This document shows, piece after piece, positions 34,339 to 46,900 of a stretch of 60,000 nt of DNA; within the stretch, counting starts at the first letter, position 1; every line of letters starts with the position of its first letter. This stretch comes from Gnetum montanum (taxonomy: Eukaryota > Streptophyta > Gnetopsida > Gnetales > Gnetaceae): contig MNCI01011333.1 in NCBI GenBank assembly GCA_015680685.1, positions 158,937 through 218,936 on the forward strand. The letters run 5' to 3'. Position numbers and translations under genes: made by a program. The notes under the pieces are model-generated. The model saw only the letters and a program-made list of their open reading frames with translations. It had not been told where the DNA came from and searched no databases.

Positions 34339-35054
34339 TGATGAGGAGCTCCCATGGATTCCATAATCCAAGCTCTCTCAATGTCATAAAACAACACAAA
34401 GAAAAGAAAATGAAAGCTTTATTCTTACTCAAATGAAGAAATTATTGTTGAAATGATGACCAATTTTTCAAGGATAGACAAGAGATTCAATTAAATTCTC
34501 ACACAAAATTAATCAAAGAAAATACACACTCACATGGATGATTATTAGGACACTTAGCCAACAATCTATCTCTCTCTTCTCTTCTCTCAACTTACCTCTC
34601 TCTTCCTAGACTCTCTCTCTCTTCTCTCTCTTAGCCAAAATGAAGGCCCAAAATGTCTATTTATATCCTTCACTTCATGTCTCTTCATTTTCTCTTTAAT
34701 TTACCTTTGAATTTGATGTCCATTAGAATCCATACTAGATGTCTTGAAGAAATAGTAAATGTATTTCCTGAGTGCAGAGATGTCAGAGTAGATGTCTTAA
34801 AATCAGGTTACACATCTAGTATGTAGCTTAGACATTTAACTATTTGGGTAAACATCTAACCTGCCAAGGCCAAAATTAAAGATGCTTATTTTAAGGTCTA
34901 GAACCTTCAAACATCTTCAAACAAGTCCCCATAGCTTCCAAAATCTCCTAGACTCATCAAAATAAGTCTAGAACACTCCCAAATATGCCAAAACTCTAGG
35001 GAAAGATCTCATCATTGAAGAGATGTTATCTTAGCCTATTTGATATTCACATCA
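34339..35054 (-). repeat. 3' LTR of gag-only element
   Basis: Starts TGATGAGGAGCTCCCATGGA and ends TTCACATCA on the plus strand. It matches 38,059-38,776 throughout, including the CT-rich tract (about 34,568-34,632) and repeated AGATGTCT/AGACAT words (34,736-34,860). On the minus strand it follows the purine tract at 35,055-35,070. Confidence 0.8.
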
Positions 35055-35070
35055 ACATCCTCCTCTTTTA
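35055..35070 (-). other. Polypurine tract of gag-only element
   Basis: The minus strand reads TAAAAGAGGAGGATGT immediately before the LTR start TGATGTGAA. This is the expected position of the plus-strand DNA primer. Confidence 0.6.
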
Positions 35071-36150
35071 AAAGACTTTTTATTTCCACACAAGATGCCT
35101 TTACACTTGGGATAGCTATTTACCCCTCACATAGGCCACAAGTCACACATAAACAAAAGCACAACACACATGGAATGATTAGAGCTCACAACATTTTGTC
35201 TCTACCATCCAAAACATATTTCACAAATACATAAATACACAAAACAATGTATGCATGACACACATAAGCATAATTTTTTACTTACATCACAATGAAGAAA
35301 TTCATGAAAGAAGAGTGGATATGGTCTTTTCTCTCAAAGGATTTACCATGCTTTCATTTTGAGAGCAAAAAATCTCATGTGTTTCTTTCATGACCTGTAA
35401 CAAAAGAAGATTAAGGAAATTTAAATGGGTTAGATTATCTTAAACAAACCTCCCTTCTTCCATCATTTTTCCTCTTCTTCACCTCTTCTTCCTAGTGTTT
35501 GGAAGACTACCACTTAGCTTCCCTTCACCATCATCACCACAATGTAGATTTTCTTCATGTTGCTCATCTATTTCACAACCAAGATAATCAAATTCATCAC
35601 TATCAATGTTTTCACCAACATCAATAATGATCTTCTCATAACGACTATCCTAATAGCCATCATCATTAAATAAATTACCATTATTAGTTTTTCTCTCACT
35701 AATAATGGCATCAAAAATCACATCATGACTCTCATTCTCATCAGGAATCACCACAATGATCATGACACACATAATTACAATTGAACAAACCACTACCAAG
35801 ATAAAGTGAAAAAATAGTATCCATCACACTAGCTTCAAAATGAGAGACATTACTACCATTTGCAAGGTAAAACTTAGCCTCAATTACCTCTTCATGGATT
35901 CTTCCATCCATCTTTGATTCAACTTGATCTTAAACATGTGTCTCTCCAATCTCTTCAAATCTTGAAGGTTCAAGATTCCAAATAGGAGTTCCTAATTTCA
36001 ATAGATTTTCCTCTTTAAAGGAATCATCAACAAGTGCTTCATCCCATTTTAGAGATAGCCTCAACTTGGCTTAGAATCTTCTTTCCCTTACCACAAGGTA
36101 TAGAAAAATTGTAAAAAATATAAGAATAATACCTTCTAGTGATGCCCTTG
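35071..36150. other. Internal region of gag-only element without recognised gene
   Basis: About 1.1 kb downstream of gag (minus strand) holds no protease or RT blocks. It is rich in ATCATC/ATGATG words and may be remnant coding sequence too decayed to name. Confidence 0.45.
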
Positions 36151-36155
36151 ACCTT

Positions 36156-37700
36156 TCATGGAGAAGTCCCTTGATCCTTACCACTCCTTTGACTTGGATC
36201 CTTCACATTCCATGACTCATGAGGTTGGAACTCTCCATGATTAGTAGCATACACCATCTTTGACCTTGAAGATATCTTGATCCCTTTGATGAAGCCCTTG
36301 GTTTCCTTCTTTAAAACCTTGTAGTATTGAGCATTCCCTTTCCTAATAAGAGATGCTTGAGAACTTATTTTCTCATTTATCTTTACTTCATCAGACCTTT
36401 CTTCTACCTCATTTCCTTGATTAACATTTACATTTTCCATAAAAATGCAAGAACTAATTTATGTTGAATCTTCAATCATAAAAGGTCTACCTTCATTGGA
36501 GGATTCTTCCTTTTCTAAGATTTGGATTTTCTTTCTCTTGGAAACCTTTGGCTTATTAAACTTCCATTGTTTGTGTCCCTTTTCACTATAATTAAAGCAT
36601 TGAAGGTTGGATTCATAGCAACTTCCTTAAGCTTTCCCTTTCATGGAGTAGTCCTTTAGGAAATCTTGGTCCTCCTTGAACTTCTCTTACTTCTCCTTTG
36701 TATCTTCTTTGGCATTTCCATTCTCGTTGGCTCAATTCTCACTTTAAAAAGCCTCATATTTCTTACCCTTAGAAGATTTAGAACATCTAGTGTATTCTTG
36801 ACATTTCTTTTCAACCTTAAGAACTAATTTAAAGGCCTCATCTAATGTTTTGGGCTCATATAAGGTTAGCTGTTGTTGATACTTCCTTTGTAATCCTCCT
36901 TGAAAGTTAGTTGCTTGTTCATAATCATCCCAATGAAATTTTACAAGCTATAAAGCCTTACAAAAATCCATGTAGTAGTCCTTCACACTCTTATCACCTT
37001 GCCTTAGGTACTTCAATTTTTGGATGGTCTCTTATCTATGATGAATCTTCTCAAATTTTTTCTTGAGCATGAACTACATTAAAGACAAATACTTGATAGG
37101 AGTACCATTGTTCACCTTGTAAGAATGACTTTCCTTTTCCCACTATAAAGTGCTATGCCTTCCAATTTGGTTTTAGCAAAAGAAACCTTTTAATGATTTT
37201 CCATATATTTAAGTTCAAAATAATTGTTAATCATTTTCAGCCAAGAGAGGAAAGATTTAGTTCCTTCCATGCAATTGAAGGATTTGACTTCAACATGAGG
37301 CATCCTAGAAGCATGTCTGAAAGCTTTTGCAAGAGATGTTAATTCATTCACTTTGCTTCCTTTGAGGCTTAAAAGGAAGTTCCTTTTCCCCTTTCTTAGG
37401 AAAAGTGAGGCCTTAAGAATTATTTTCAATACTAGAAGTATGAATAAAAACATCATCTTGAGCATCTTTGTCTCAAAAGTAATCATCTTCACAAGGAATA
37501 TCATCTTCAAGAAATGACATTGAGGAATGTCTTGGTAAGGAATTGCATGACTTGTACCCTTGCTTGGATGCTTTTAGTGAAGTAGCATGCTCTTTGTTTT
37601 CTCCAAGATTTTTAATTTTCTCAATAATGAGATTGAGAGCATTTTTCATGTCATCCAAGTCTCTTGCAAGAGCTTGAACTATATTTTTCTTTGGAGGCAT
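36156..37700 (-). pseudogene. gag: Ty3/gypsy gag of the non-autonomous element, decayed
   Basis: The start MPPKKNIVQALARDLDDMKN (ATG at 37,700) is typical of Ty3/gypsy gag. The core has FLSWLKMINNYFELKYMEN (about 37,200-37,260), then LRQGDKSVKDYYMDF (about 37,020), FQGGLQRKYQQQLTLYEPKT (about 36,890) and LDEAFKLVLKVEKK, the usual end of the capsid domain. A zinc-knuckle position near 36,590 reads CFNYSEKGHKQWKF, where the second and third Cys of CX2CX4HX4C are Tyr and Trp. It ends at 36,156 with HGEFQPHESWNVKDPSQRSG. Several stops and frame changes make it inactive. Nothing after it resembles protease. Confidence 0.7.
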
Positions 37701-38040
37701 GATGAAATTGATCCAAAAGGTAATTTTCATAAAATTCTACAAGGAAAAGTGAATTTTAAAGATTTCTCAAGGAATGAGAGAAGAATTTCTCAGATCTTAA
37801 GATAAATGAATATAATATCTTCAAACCCTAGCTATTACAAGCCAATGGGTGTCCAATTCCACAATTATTTTCCAATTCTTGAAAGATATGATAAACATAG
37901 GAATCAAAGGCAAAATTTCAAACCCTAGGATGAGTGGAATAAGTAGCAAGAGAGAATTCACACACACTAGAGAATTTGGAGTGATTATTTGCAATTGAGA
38001 TGAGAATTATGCAATTCAATGCAATTGTCTTCAATTCCAA

Positions 38041-38055
38041 GCTACCATGATACCA
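38041..38055 (-). other. Primer-binding site, tRNA-Met type
   Basis: The minus strand reads TGGTATCATGGTAGC, three bases after the end of the right LTR. The first eight bases equal the common plant Met-tRNA PBS start (TGGTATCA) and the rest has diverged. It sets the element's orientation as minus. Confidence 0.55.
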
Positions 38056-38058
38056 ATC

Positions 38059-38776
38059 TTATGAGGAGCTCCCATAGATTCCACAATCCAAGTTCTCTTA
38101 ATATCATAAAACAATAAATTTTAAGAAAAGAAAATGAAGAAATTATACCTGAAAGGAATCCTATGCTTACTTAAATTAATAAATTACAACTAAAAGGAAA
38201 CACAATATCCCAAGGATAGATAAGAAATTCAATCGAATTCTCACATGCACTCAATCAAAGAAAACACACTCACATAGATGATGATCAAGGCACTTAGCCA
38301 AGACTCTATCTCTCTCTACTCTTCTCTCAAGTCACCTCTCTCTTCTCTCTCTAAAACTAAATGAAGGACCAAGAGGTGTATTTATATCCTTCCCTCCATT
38401 TCTCTTCATCTTTCCTCCAATTTATCATTCAATTCGATCTCCATTATAATCCATACTAGACATCTTGAAAAAACAATAGATGCCTTTTCCAAGTGTAGAG
38501 ATGTCATAGTAGATTCCTTAAAAATCAAGTTAGATGTCTACTATGTAGCTTAGATGTCAAACTATCAAGGTAGATGTCTAGCTTGATAGGGTCAAAATTA
38601 AAAATGCTCATTTTAAGGTTTGAAACCTACAAACACCTCCAAACAAGTTCCCATAGCCCCAAGAACCTCCTAGACTCATCAAAATAAGTCCAAAATACTC
38701 CCAAACATGCTAAAACTTTAGAGAAAGATCCCATCATTAAAGAGATGTTATGTTGCCATGTTTGATGTCTACAGCA
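38059..38776 (-). repeat. 5' LTR of gag-only element
   Basis: It pairs with 34,339-35,054. Its plus-strand start TTATGAGGAG has one changed base in the terminal TG, and it ends TCTACAGCA. CT-rich tract near 38,308-38,352. The two LTRs show clear divergence, so the insertion is old. Confidence 0.8.
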
Positions 38777-41700
38777 AAAAACATAATAGAAGTAGACATG
38801 TGCCAACTAGCTGTGTATTTAATGAAATTGAACATGATTCTAAGAATATGTTTTGAGTAACTGTTTCAAATTAATCTAAAGGAACATTAATATATTACAT
38901 TTATGAGTGGATCAAACCTGACAACATTAGATATAGTAACATGTGTAAAGCTTACAACTTAGAATGATTTCATAGAATGGTGAATCATTCATTGCACTTT
39001 GAAGAAGATCCAAACATATGTGTTTATACAATATCATTGAAAGTACATGGCTAGTAGTAAAAGCTCATATTCCACAAAATGGATCATGAGAAGGGCTACA
39101 TGACTTATATCTAATAGAGCACATGTAGAGAAGAAAATTTGTACCAAAAAGCAGGACGCATTTTTTATGCTTGTTAAAAATAATGTTGATTTTTGCATGT
39201 CTCCTTTCAACTTAGAATCTATGACATAATTATATTGTTTTATATTAGCATAATATTCTATCTAATTTGATAATAATTTTCTTTTGCCAACATTGCAACT
39301 TTTTTGTATGCGATTTGGAATATTGGAAACCAAAATAATTATAATATAGGTACACTTCAAGATACATAGTCCAATTAGAACTTTATAACTCAGCATTGCC
39401 TCCTAGAATTAAACCCATAACTTAGCTTTCAAATACAAAGTCTTTACCACTGGGCTAATACCTCATCATTTATAATACTATTTGATGTTTCACAACATCC
39501 TTAATACTTAGGCATATCATAGTTACATGTAATTTTTAAGGTTATCTACCTATCCAATATTGTTAAATGTATATTATTATAATTCACACAATCACATGTA
39601 TTTGTAATAGTCTATGGACTTAAAATCCTAACTTCTTACTTAGCAAAAGAATAAGATAACTACTTAAGTAAAACAATGTGATTGTCATTTGGAGGAAGCC
39701 AAGTTTCATATCAAATTTTTACTTCATTAATATGCAACCTTGAAAGATATTAACAAAAATATTCACTAGCCTTGGCTATTAAAAAGAAAAATTTATAGTC
39801 TTTACTCAAATCACTCTTTCCTTTGCTAACAACTTGAAAAGATAAAAGTGACAATAGATAATGAGATTCAAAATTTTAAGTAAAAAGCCTTGGAGTTGGT
39901 GGTAGTGTTAAACCCAAAAGAATGATGAAAGATAAACAAAAAAATTAATAATAGATAATGGAATTAAAAATTCTAAAAAAACCTTTGGGACTAATGGAAC
40001 CATAGAAAATGACTATAAGTAAACCCTAAGACATATAGCCATCATTATAAGAATAGAAATATGATGATGCCTCAAGCATGACTTATAAACTTGAAACCTT
40101 TTGAAAATACACGGTTCAAAACATCTTTTCCAATTTTTAAATAATTTACTTTTATCTCCCTTATGTAGGATTTCTTATGAAATGGACGTTGCAATTTTAA
40201 ACATATTAAAAATAATAATATACAAGATAAAAAATTCAAAAAGGTAAATATATATATATGAGTAATTTAAACCATATGATTTTATTAAGTTAGAAAAAAT
40301 TTTATTTTTTCTATGCACATATAAAAGGAAAGTATCTAAAGTTTACTGAAACACATTTTTCGAACCACAAAAACTAGAGTGAGTAAGAATTGGGAATGCC
40401 ATTGAAAAATATGCATGATACAAATGTAGTGGATGGTACAAGGATGGAAATGATGGATTGCTACAAGATATGGATTTGATTCCAATCCCACTATGGACTT
40501 CTTTTTAGTGAGACCTTTTTCATTCCTGAATCACATCTACTTTTCTGTGTGAGTGGGGGTTGTACTACCAACCCTTAGTTATCTTGCCTTAAAAACTTGT
40601 CAACCTGGATCAANGCAAACGTTACTATATCAATTATATTATATCAAGACATGTGCTTTGTTGATTGGATCATAGGACGTGCGTCCAGCATGTCCCAGCT
40701 TGTGTTCATCTACATTTTAATATTTTTAGGCAGTTACCAGCTTTGATGGATAAAGGCATTGTTAGTACAATTTGCAAGTCATTATGTGAAATTAACCAAA
40801 GATACTCTTTGCAAACACAGCTTAATACCATGTGCTAAAATCTGAGATAATTTAATCTTATCTGCTGTAATATATTTTTATTGATATTTAAAGTTTAATA
40901 TATTGCTTATTACTAATTATGATTAAAAATTCTATATTTGATATTCCATTTTAAATGATCTCTAAGATAAGAAAAAATAAAAACTGCTACCGCCAACATG
41001 ACAAGATATACCTTCTTTTTTATCCTAATATTATTTACTGGTTTTAAAAATGATATTTCCAACAATTTCTTCAGAATTTTCAAATTCGATTTATAGAATT
41101 TGTTGCTGATTTCATTCTATGGTACAACACATTCACCGGACACAGCTATCTATGGTGCCACACTTTCACCAGACACTGCAACAGGTCAGTTGCATTTGAT
41201 TTACTGTTAAGTTGTGGGAACGCTAAGTTTTCATCGGACTCATGGGGCATAAAGATAGAGGTAAGAAAATAAATTACTATAATTCATAAAATGAATCATT
41301 TCTTCACCTTGAATAAAAATCATGAAAGCTTGAGACTGCCATTTGCTTCAGAGGAGTTCTCCTATGAAAGTGATCTTTATAGTATCAGAAGAAGGATGAT
41401 TATTTACAAGTTCATTGTTCATCTTACCGAGACAGGTCTTAAAGAAAGCCTAACATGAGATACAAGTACTTACTACATAAGAATTTACTATTATTGAACA
41501 TTTCTGATCAATATACCTGTCCATTTTGTGCACATGTCAAGAAAATGCTGCCATGGACAAGAGTGACAAACATGAAATTCTGTTATTACAATAATTCGGC
41601 AACAGTACAAATGCCTCCATGAATTTACCCGCATTAGCATGACAGAAAAAAATATCGATAGCTATAATTCTCATTGATGGTAAAATGTAAGAAAAGAAAT

Positions 41701-42420
41701 CAAATTCAAATTTGTTTTCAACGAGATCCATGGCACTGCTTTTATGAACGACCAGGCACAATATCACAGCATGAACACTACCAAATAAAGAGAACAAATA
41801 AAAATGGAGCATTAAAAATTAATGTCTTTTTATAAAATAGTTGTCGTATCCAGAATCATTTCATGAAAACAGTCTTGAAAGCTTCAATACATCACTTACA
41901 TGTTTAAAACCGGTAAGTCGCTATTGTCGGTGTTTCTATGTACACCATATTATGGTTCTCCATGCAAAATACAAAAATAAAATAAAAAACTAAATATACC
42001 TGACAAATAGCAAAGGAAGGACCCTAATTTATCATTAAAAGCTTTATAAAAGAAAACCAAAACGTAACCAAAAAGCAAGGAAATGACGCAATCCTAGCTA
42101 GGTTATCGCTGTCGGCTCACCATGCAAAATAGAAAATAAAGATAAAAATAAAAACCAACCCAGAAAAAAGAAACGATGCAGCAAGTCGTCGTGGTATTGA
42201 ATGAAAAAACTCAAAATAAAATCCGCATGTAAAATACAAATCTGCGTATGTAGCCGTTCTTCAAATGTGATAGATATAATGAAAACTCTCCAAATAAGAT
42301 TGTAATTTCAAATCACATTAGAGTACAACAGAAACCATGAAAGAGATCTTTTCAACCACTGTAATGAATTTACAAGATTTATAAATTAGAAAAACAAAAA
42401 GAAAACCAGAACCCACCATT
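38777..42420. other. Mostly non-coding stretch
   Basis: Apart from the SINE-like copy at 39,349-39,467, no gene is supported. A 33-bp imperfect tandem duplication (CTATGGTRC...TTCACCRGACAC) lies at about 41,120-41,182. Base 40,614 is an undetermined N. The part after 41,000 is less repetitive and leads into the ORF at 42,428. Confidence 0.45.
39349..39467 (-). mobile_element. tRNA-derived SINE-like copy A
   Basis: On the minus strand the head reads GAGGTATTAGCCCAGTGGTA, a match to the pol III A box (TRGYNNAGTGG). About 45 bp later comes TGGGTTTAATTC, a decayed B box. Then GGAGGCAATGCTGAGTTATA and a tail ending in GTACC. The same order of blocks recurs at 43,517/49,425 and 49,735-49,850. Confidence 0.55.
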
Positions 42421-42427
42421 CAAACTA

Positions 42428-42799
42428 TCAATGAAAGCCTGCACCATTGGTCATATCTTTGTATTCTTCCTCTGCTACTTCTGCTGTCTCCTCTTCCCCT
42501 TCGGGACTCTCTTGCTCTTCTTCATTTTTTCCGCACTTGCTGCTGCTACTGTCATGGTATGGCTTAAGCTTCTCCACAAATTGTCGGTAATGCATAAAGA
42601 AGGCCCAACTGCGTTTGCAGAATCTGTCTGCTGCAGTTGCAAAGCTGGTGCTGAGGGCGTGAAGCTCGATATCGTGTTGTATAACCTCTGCAAACGCCTT
42701 GGTCTGCTGGACAAGTAACTCCGACCGCAACACAGCTTCCTTAAATAACATGCTATGCGCAACAATACTTCCAGTTTTATCTCCAGCGAAAGGAACCAT
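42428..42799 (-). CDS. Small hypothetical protein, 123 residues
   Basis: An uninterrupted ORF from ATG at 42,799 to the stop at 42,428. It is visibly richer in G+C and CpG than its surroundings and shows no TAG decay, unlike the transposon strips. The N-terminal two thirds (about residues 18-80, LFKEAVLRSELLVQQTKAFA onward) look helical. A Ser run follows, then an acidic tail (EEEQESPEGEEETAEVAEEE) ending NGAGFH. An in-frame stop lies 12 bases upstream of the ATG, so this is either a complete small gene or the last exon of a larger one with a different start. A possible donor GTAAGC near 42,937 hints at an upstream exon. I do not recognise the family. Confidence 0.45.
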   Translation of the reverse strand: MVPFAGDKTGSIVAHSMLFKEAVLRSELLVQQTKAFAEVIQHDIELHALSTSFATAADRFCKRSWAFFMHYRQFVEKLKPYHDSSSSKCGKNEEEQESPEGEEETAEVAEEEYKDMTNGAGFH

Positions 42800-42829
42800 C
42801 GGATGCCATTAAAATTGATTTGCAGAAAA

Positions 42830-43516
42830 TCTTAAGTCTTGGGCTCAGCCAACTACAATGTCTCCCCAAATCTCGAATGCAGAATTACCAACATGTTTCT
42901 TGAATTTAATCGGTTCTCATAGTGGATCAGCTTACCAAATATAAAAAAGGAAGATATCACGCAGTACATCGCTGTTTATATTACATTTTTATTTGTTTGA
43001 GCACTGCTTTGGCCTAGGGGGTAGGCAAATAATCAGTCCGAAATAGCAATGCCAACTTGTTACTGAAAGTCAACTTATTTCTGCATGGGAGGTGCCACTA
43101 TACACTAATATGGTAATTTAGAAATTTTCCAAATAACAAATTTAATGTAAACATAATAGTCACCAACGGCAAATGATTTTCCATGGCAGTTGCCACTCTA
43201 CGCTAATAGAGTAATTTGAACATATTTTAGATACTCTACAACAACTCTAAGGTACATTCATAAATTTTAGTCATAATTATTTGATTGAAATGGCCGGATC
43301 TGTTTTCACAAATTCGCAAAGTCAATGGAGTTGGTCTCTTCTTCTTCTTTTCTTTCTTTCCTTTCCATTTTGTGTGTTTTTTGATTTTTACACTTTTTTA
43401 TTAGAATAAAATTTGATGCATGGTTATTCTTTTTAACAAGAACATTAAAATGCATAGTATTGTCTCCATTATAATGTATGCCCATTGTGCTAAGCAATAT
43501 ATCTTTAAAGATTAAT
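42830..43516. other. Non-coding flank between the small ORF and the SINE head
   Basis: AT-rich; a phrase similar to 'ggcagttgccactctacgctaatagagtaattt' occurs at about 43,090 and 43,185, an imperfect direct repeat about 95 bp apart. No gene is supported. Confidence 0.4.
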
Positions 43517-43593
43517 AAGGTGTTAGCATAATGGTAAGACTTGATTTAGAAGCTCTACGTCATGGGTTCTATTTTGGTAGGCAATGCTTAGTT
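43517..43593 (+). mobile_element. SINE-like copy B, head half
   Basis: AAGGTGTTAGCATAATGGTA carries an A-box-like word. CATGGGTTCTATTTTGG is the decayed B box, and the copy then runs to GTAGGCAATGCTTAGTT, where it stops. The matching tail begins at 49,425 with the same 17 bases, on the far side of the LINE. Confidence 0.55.
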
Positions 43594-43910
43594 GGGGCGG
43601 GGGCATGCACACTAAAAAGTTCTATTAATATTAAAAGTGTATCAATTACAGTAACCTGAATAAGTCATAGGTTTAGGGGAAATGGGAAGCTAGGAGCACT
43701 GTGAATGAGACTTGGGAACACCCTTATAAATAAACGAGTATTAAAGGAGGAAACCCAAATTGGGGCACTATCAAATGTCCACACATACTGACTCATTACC
43801 AAATAGAATGACATAGAATTAGATAAGGCAAAGAGCTCTCAATTAAGGATAGAGAGAGTTCCAATGATGACTCCACTCAATAGAAAGGGGAAGCTTCCTT
43901 GCAGAGATTA

Positions 43911-46900
43911 CTAATGATCAGTGTTACTGGAATGCATAGGTCTTTCCCACGGCTGCAAGAGATGAACCAACTTATGACTATCTAGATTGAACTTAAATGC
44001 TTGAGATGTGAGTTGGAAATGAATGAGGTGAAAGATCTGCAACTTCTCCAACCTGGTGAGCAAACATTTATTAGAATAATCTGTCCTTTGAAATATAACA
44101 TTGCATCTTCGCTTCCAAATATAATATAAAATAGTAGGCCTAATAACTTTCCACAAAAACTTGAGATTAGTAGAAGTAATGTTCAAAAAGCCAAATATGG
44201 CAGCTTCTTGAGATAGCTTGTATGATGGAAAAACTATGGAAGCCCACTCCCACACATGCTGAGCAAAGGGACGATGCCAAAACATATGGATAAAGTCACC
44301 TTGTCCAGCAAAAGGAGGGCAATTGGGATTGCGAATTCCCATATATTTTAAACGTTTACCAATAGGTAGACGATGGTGGAGGAGACACCAAAGGAACTGC
44401 TTAATTTTGGGGAGGGTCGAAAGTTTCCAAATGTGTTGGAAGAGAGGGATCCAAAATGTTACTGACTCTTGTTTGTGCCAATACTTATTGCAGCATTGAA
44501 TGACCTTGAATGGGCCATGCATAAGATGAAAGGGGACAAATGGTTAGTAGGGCTAGAGTTTAACCCCATTAAGCCATTGAAGGCCATGAAAAGGGCTTTG
44601 CACTGTAACATCAAGTTGCTAATGACCTTGGAGAAAGGAGTAAATATAGACTAGGCAATGGTTCATTGTCGCCAACTCCCCAGACAAATTGTTAAACTTG
44701 ACCCCTAAAATCCAACAACTAGCTAGCCTAAGGCAATTCAAGGAGATGACACCCTTCCGATACCATGAGGTAGCCACCTTAGCCTTTGTGATTGCAAGGG
44801 GAGCGGGTGATAGAGGTAACCACCATGAACACAATCTAGAGAGGATAGTAGGGTTGATCTTGATGTTAGTCTAGTCTATGTAACTATGTACAATTGGCCA
44901 AGCCCTCTAGATGCTTTTGAAAACATGAGATTTGGGAAGAATGATAGTGAGGGGGAAAAGGATCCAATTGACAAAATGGATGCCTTTCCAGAAGGGCTTG
45001 TTTTTAGGTAATGCTTGATAAAACATTAATTGAAGGATAGTCCCAATAATATCTGAGGCATCTAAATGCTATACCAACCACTTAACAACTAGGGTAATTC
45101 CTTACTTATAGGAATTTAAAAGACCTAAGCCACCCTTATTCTTGGGGAGAGTAACAATATTCCAAGCGACTTGATGAAATCCTTTCTGAGAATCTTTGGA
45201 GGACCACATAAAGTCACAAAATAACCATTCAAGCTTCTGGTAGGCAGCTTGGGGAAGGTACCTAGCATGAAGAGTAGTACACATGGGTTGACGCACATAT
45301 GGACTTACATACAAGGTATTTACCCACAAGTGTGAGGGGTTTAGTCTTCCATTTTTCAAGTTTCTTTTGAATCCGATAAATAACCTGCTCCTAGAGAATG
45401 GAGGTTGAACCTCTAAAACGGAAAGGGATTCCCAAAATTTTAACAATGTCTTGATCCTGAAGCCGCTTCCAATTATAGTTGGTCACATGGTTGTAATTGC
45501 CTGTAAAGCTATAAACAAAGGATTTATTCAAATTTATATTGGAACCTAAGAGTGTGCAATATTGCTCCACCCTTGATAAGAGGCAATGCAAATTGGTGGC
45601 TGTGTTTTGAACTAGAAAAAGAGAGTGATCAACCAAGTGCATATTGAGATGCTGTTGTTGAGAGGAAGAAAGGTAGACCCCAGTGAGAACTTTAGTTTGA
45701 ATATCTAGGTTAATCTAATAACAAAGAAAGTCTCTAGCGATGATAAAGAGATAGGGGGCGAGAGGACAACCTTGCCGCATTGACCTATGTATTGGAAAGG
45801 AAGAGGTAATGCCAAAGGTAGTAGCTACTCTTGCAGTAGCATTTGAGAATAAGCATTTCACCATATGCAGGAACATAGGTCCAACACCAAGTTTGGTCAT
45901 GGTCTGCAAGATAAAATCCCACTTTATGTTGTCATATGCCTTGGCATAATCAACTTTCACTAGGAGAATATCTTGTCCATCATGCTCAACCCACTTTAGA
46001 CCTTCCCATATCGTAACCACATTGTCTAAAATATATCTACCAAGAACAAATCCTGTTTGTTGGGGAGATATGATCTGGCCAAGAATTTTTTTCAGTCGTA
46101 GGGCTAGGCACTTAGCCCAAATTTTATACACTACATTGAGAAGAGTTATGGAACACCAATTGGAGATATTGGTAAGAGCCCCAAACTTGGGAAGGAGATG
46201 AATTACCCCTTGATTTAGATTGGGACCAAGAGAACCAGTGAAGATAGCCTCGTTAATGACCTACAGAAGATCATTTTCAACCAAATCCCAATGATTTTCA
46301 AAAAATTCCATAGGGAAACAGTCATAACTAGGAGCCTTTCCCCAACTTAACTTGGAATAAGCCACCTGTAGGTCCACCAAAGTGATATCTGCATCAAGAC
46401 TTTGCAGCATATTGGAGTTAATAAGGTAAGGATAATTGGGGGTGATAGCCTTAAATGAAGAGATGTCCATTGGGGTAGCTACAAAAAGGGTTTCATAGTG
46501 GTTCTTGAGAAAAGAGAGGATACTATTGTGGTTAGTAATGGTTGTACCATCACTAGAGATTTTGTCTATAGAATGTGAAGAAGAAGCAATATTAAGGTAC
46601 TTGAAAAATTCTTTACAGTGTTCATCTTGAATATTTAACCAAGTGAGTCGACTTTTAGTTAAGGCACTTTGTGCTTAGTACACATCCCAATGTTGAAAGG
46701 CTAATCGTGCTCTAGCTAGCTCCTCGTGAACTATAGTGTTGAAGGGATCTTAAGCTAGTCTATTAGTGAGATGTTCAATAGTGAGGTGAATTTTATTGTA
46801 TTCTTGTCTGGCCGGAGTAGCCATTGCCTTACCATATGAACGAGCAAAGTTTCACACTCGACATGAAGTACGATGCCACCAGTTAATCCAACCCACCTAA

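Larger units (their letters stand above)
34339..38776 (-). mobile_element. Gag-only non-autonomous Ty3/gypsy LTR element (TR-GAG-like)
   Basis: Two LTRs of nearly equal length (34,339-35,054 and 38,059-38,776) bracket a 3.0-kb internal region whose only recognisable gene is a minus-strand gag. A Met-tRNA-type PBS lies inside the right LTR and a purine tract (minus strand) inside the left LTR. A-runs flank both ends (AAAAA before 34,339 and after 38,776), consistent with a 5-bp duplication, although A-runs are weak evidence. Protease, RT, RNase H and integrase are absent. Structures like this are described in plants as TR-GAG elements and must be moved by enzymes of other elements. Confidence 0.7.

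Noticed and set aside
40430-40610. tRNA-like words (GGATTTGATTCCAATCCC) suggesting another SINE or tRNA gene
   Set aside because: I could not fold a cloverleaf or find the family's A box at the right distance. Kept only as a weak suspicion.
41537-41812. 91-codon minus-strand ORF as a host gene
   Set aside because: Composition is hydrophobic and irregular, with no family resemblance and no supporting signals.
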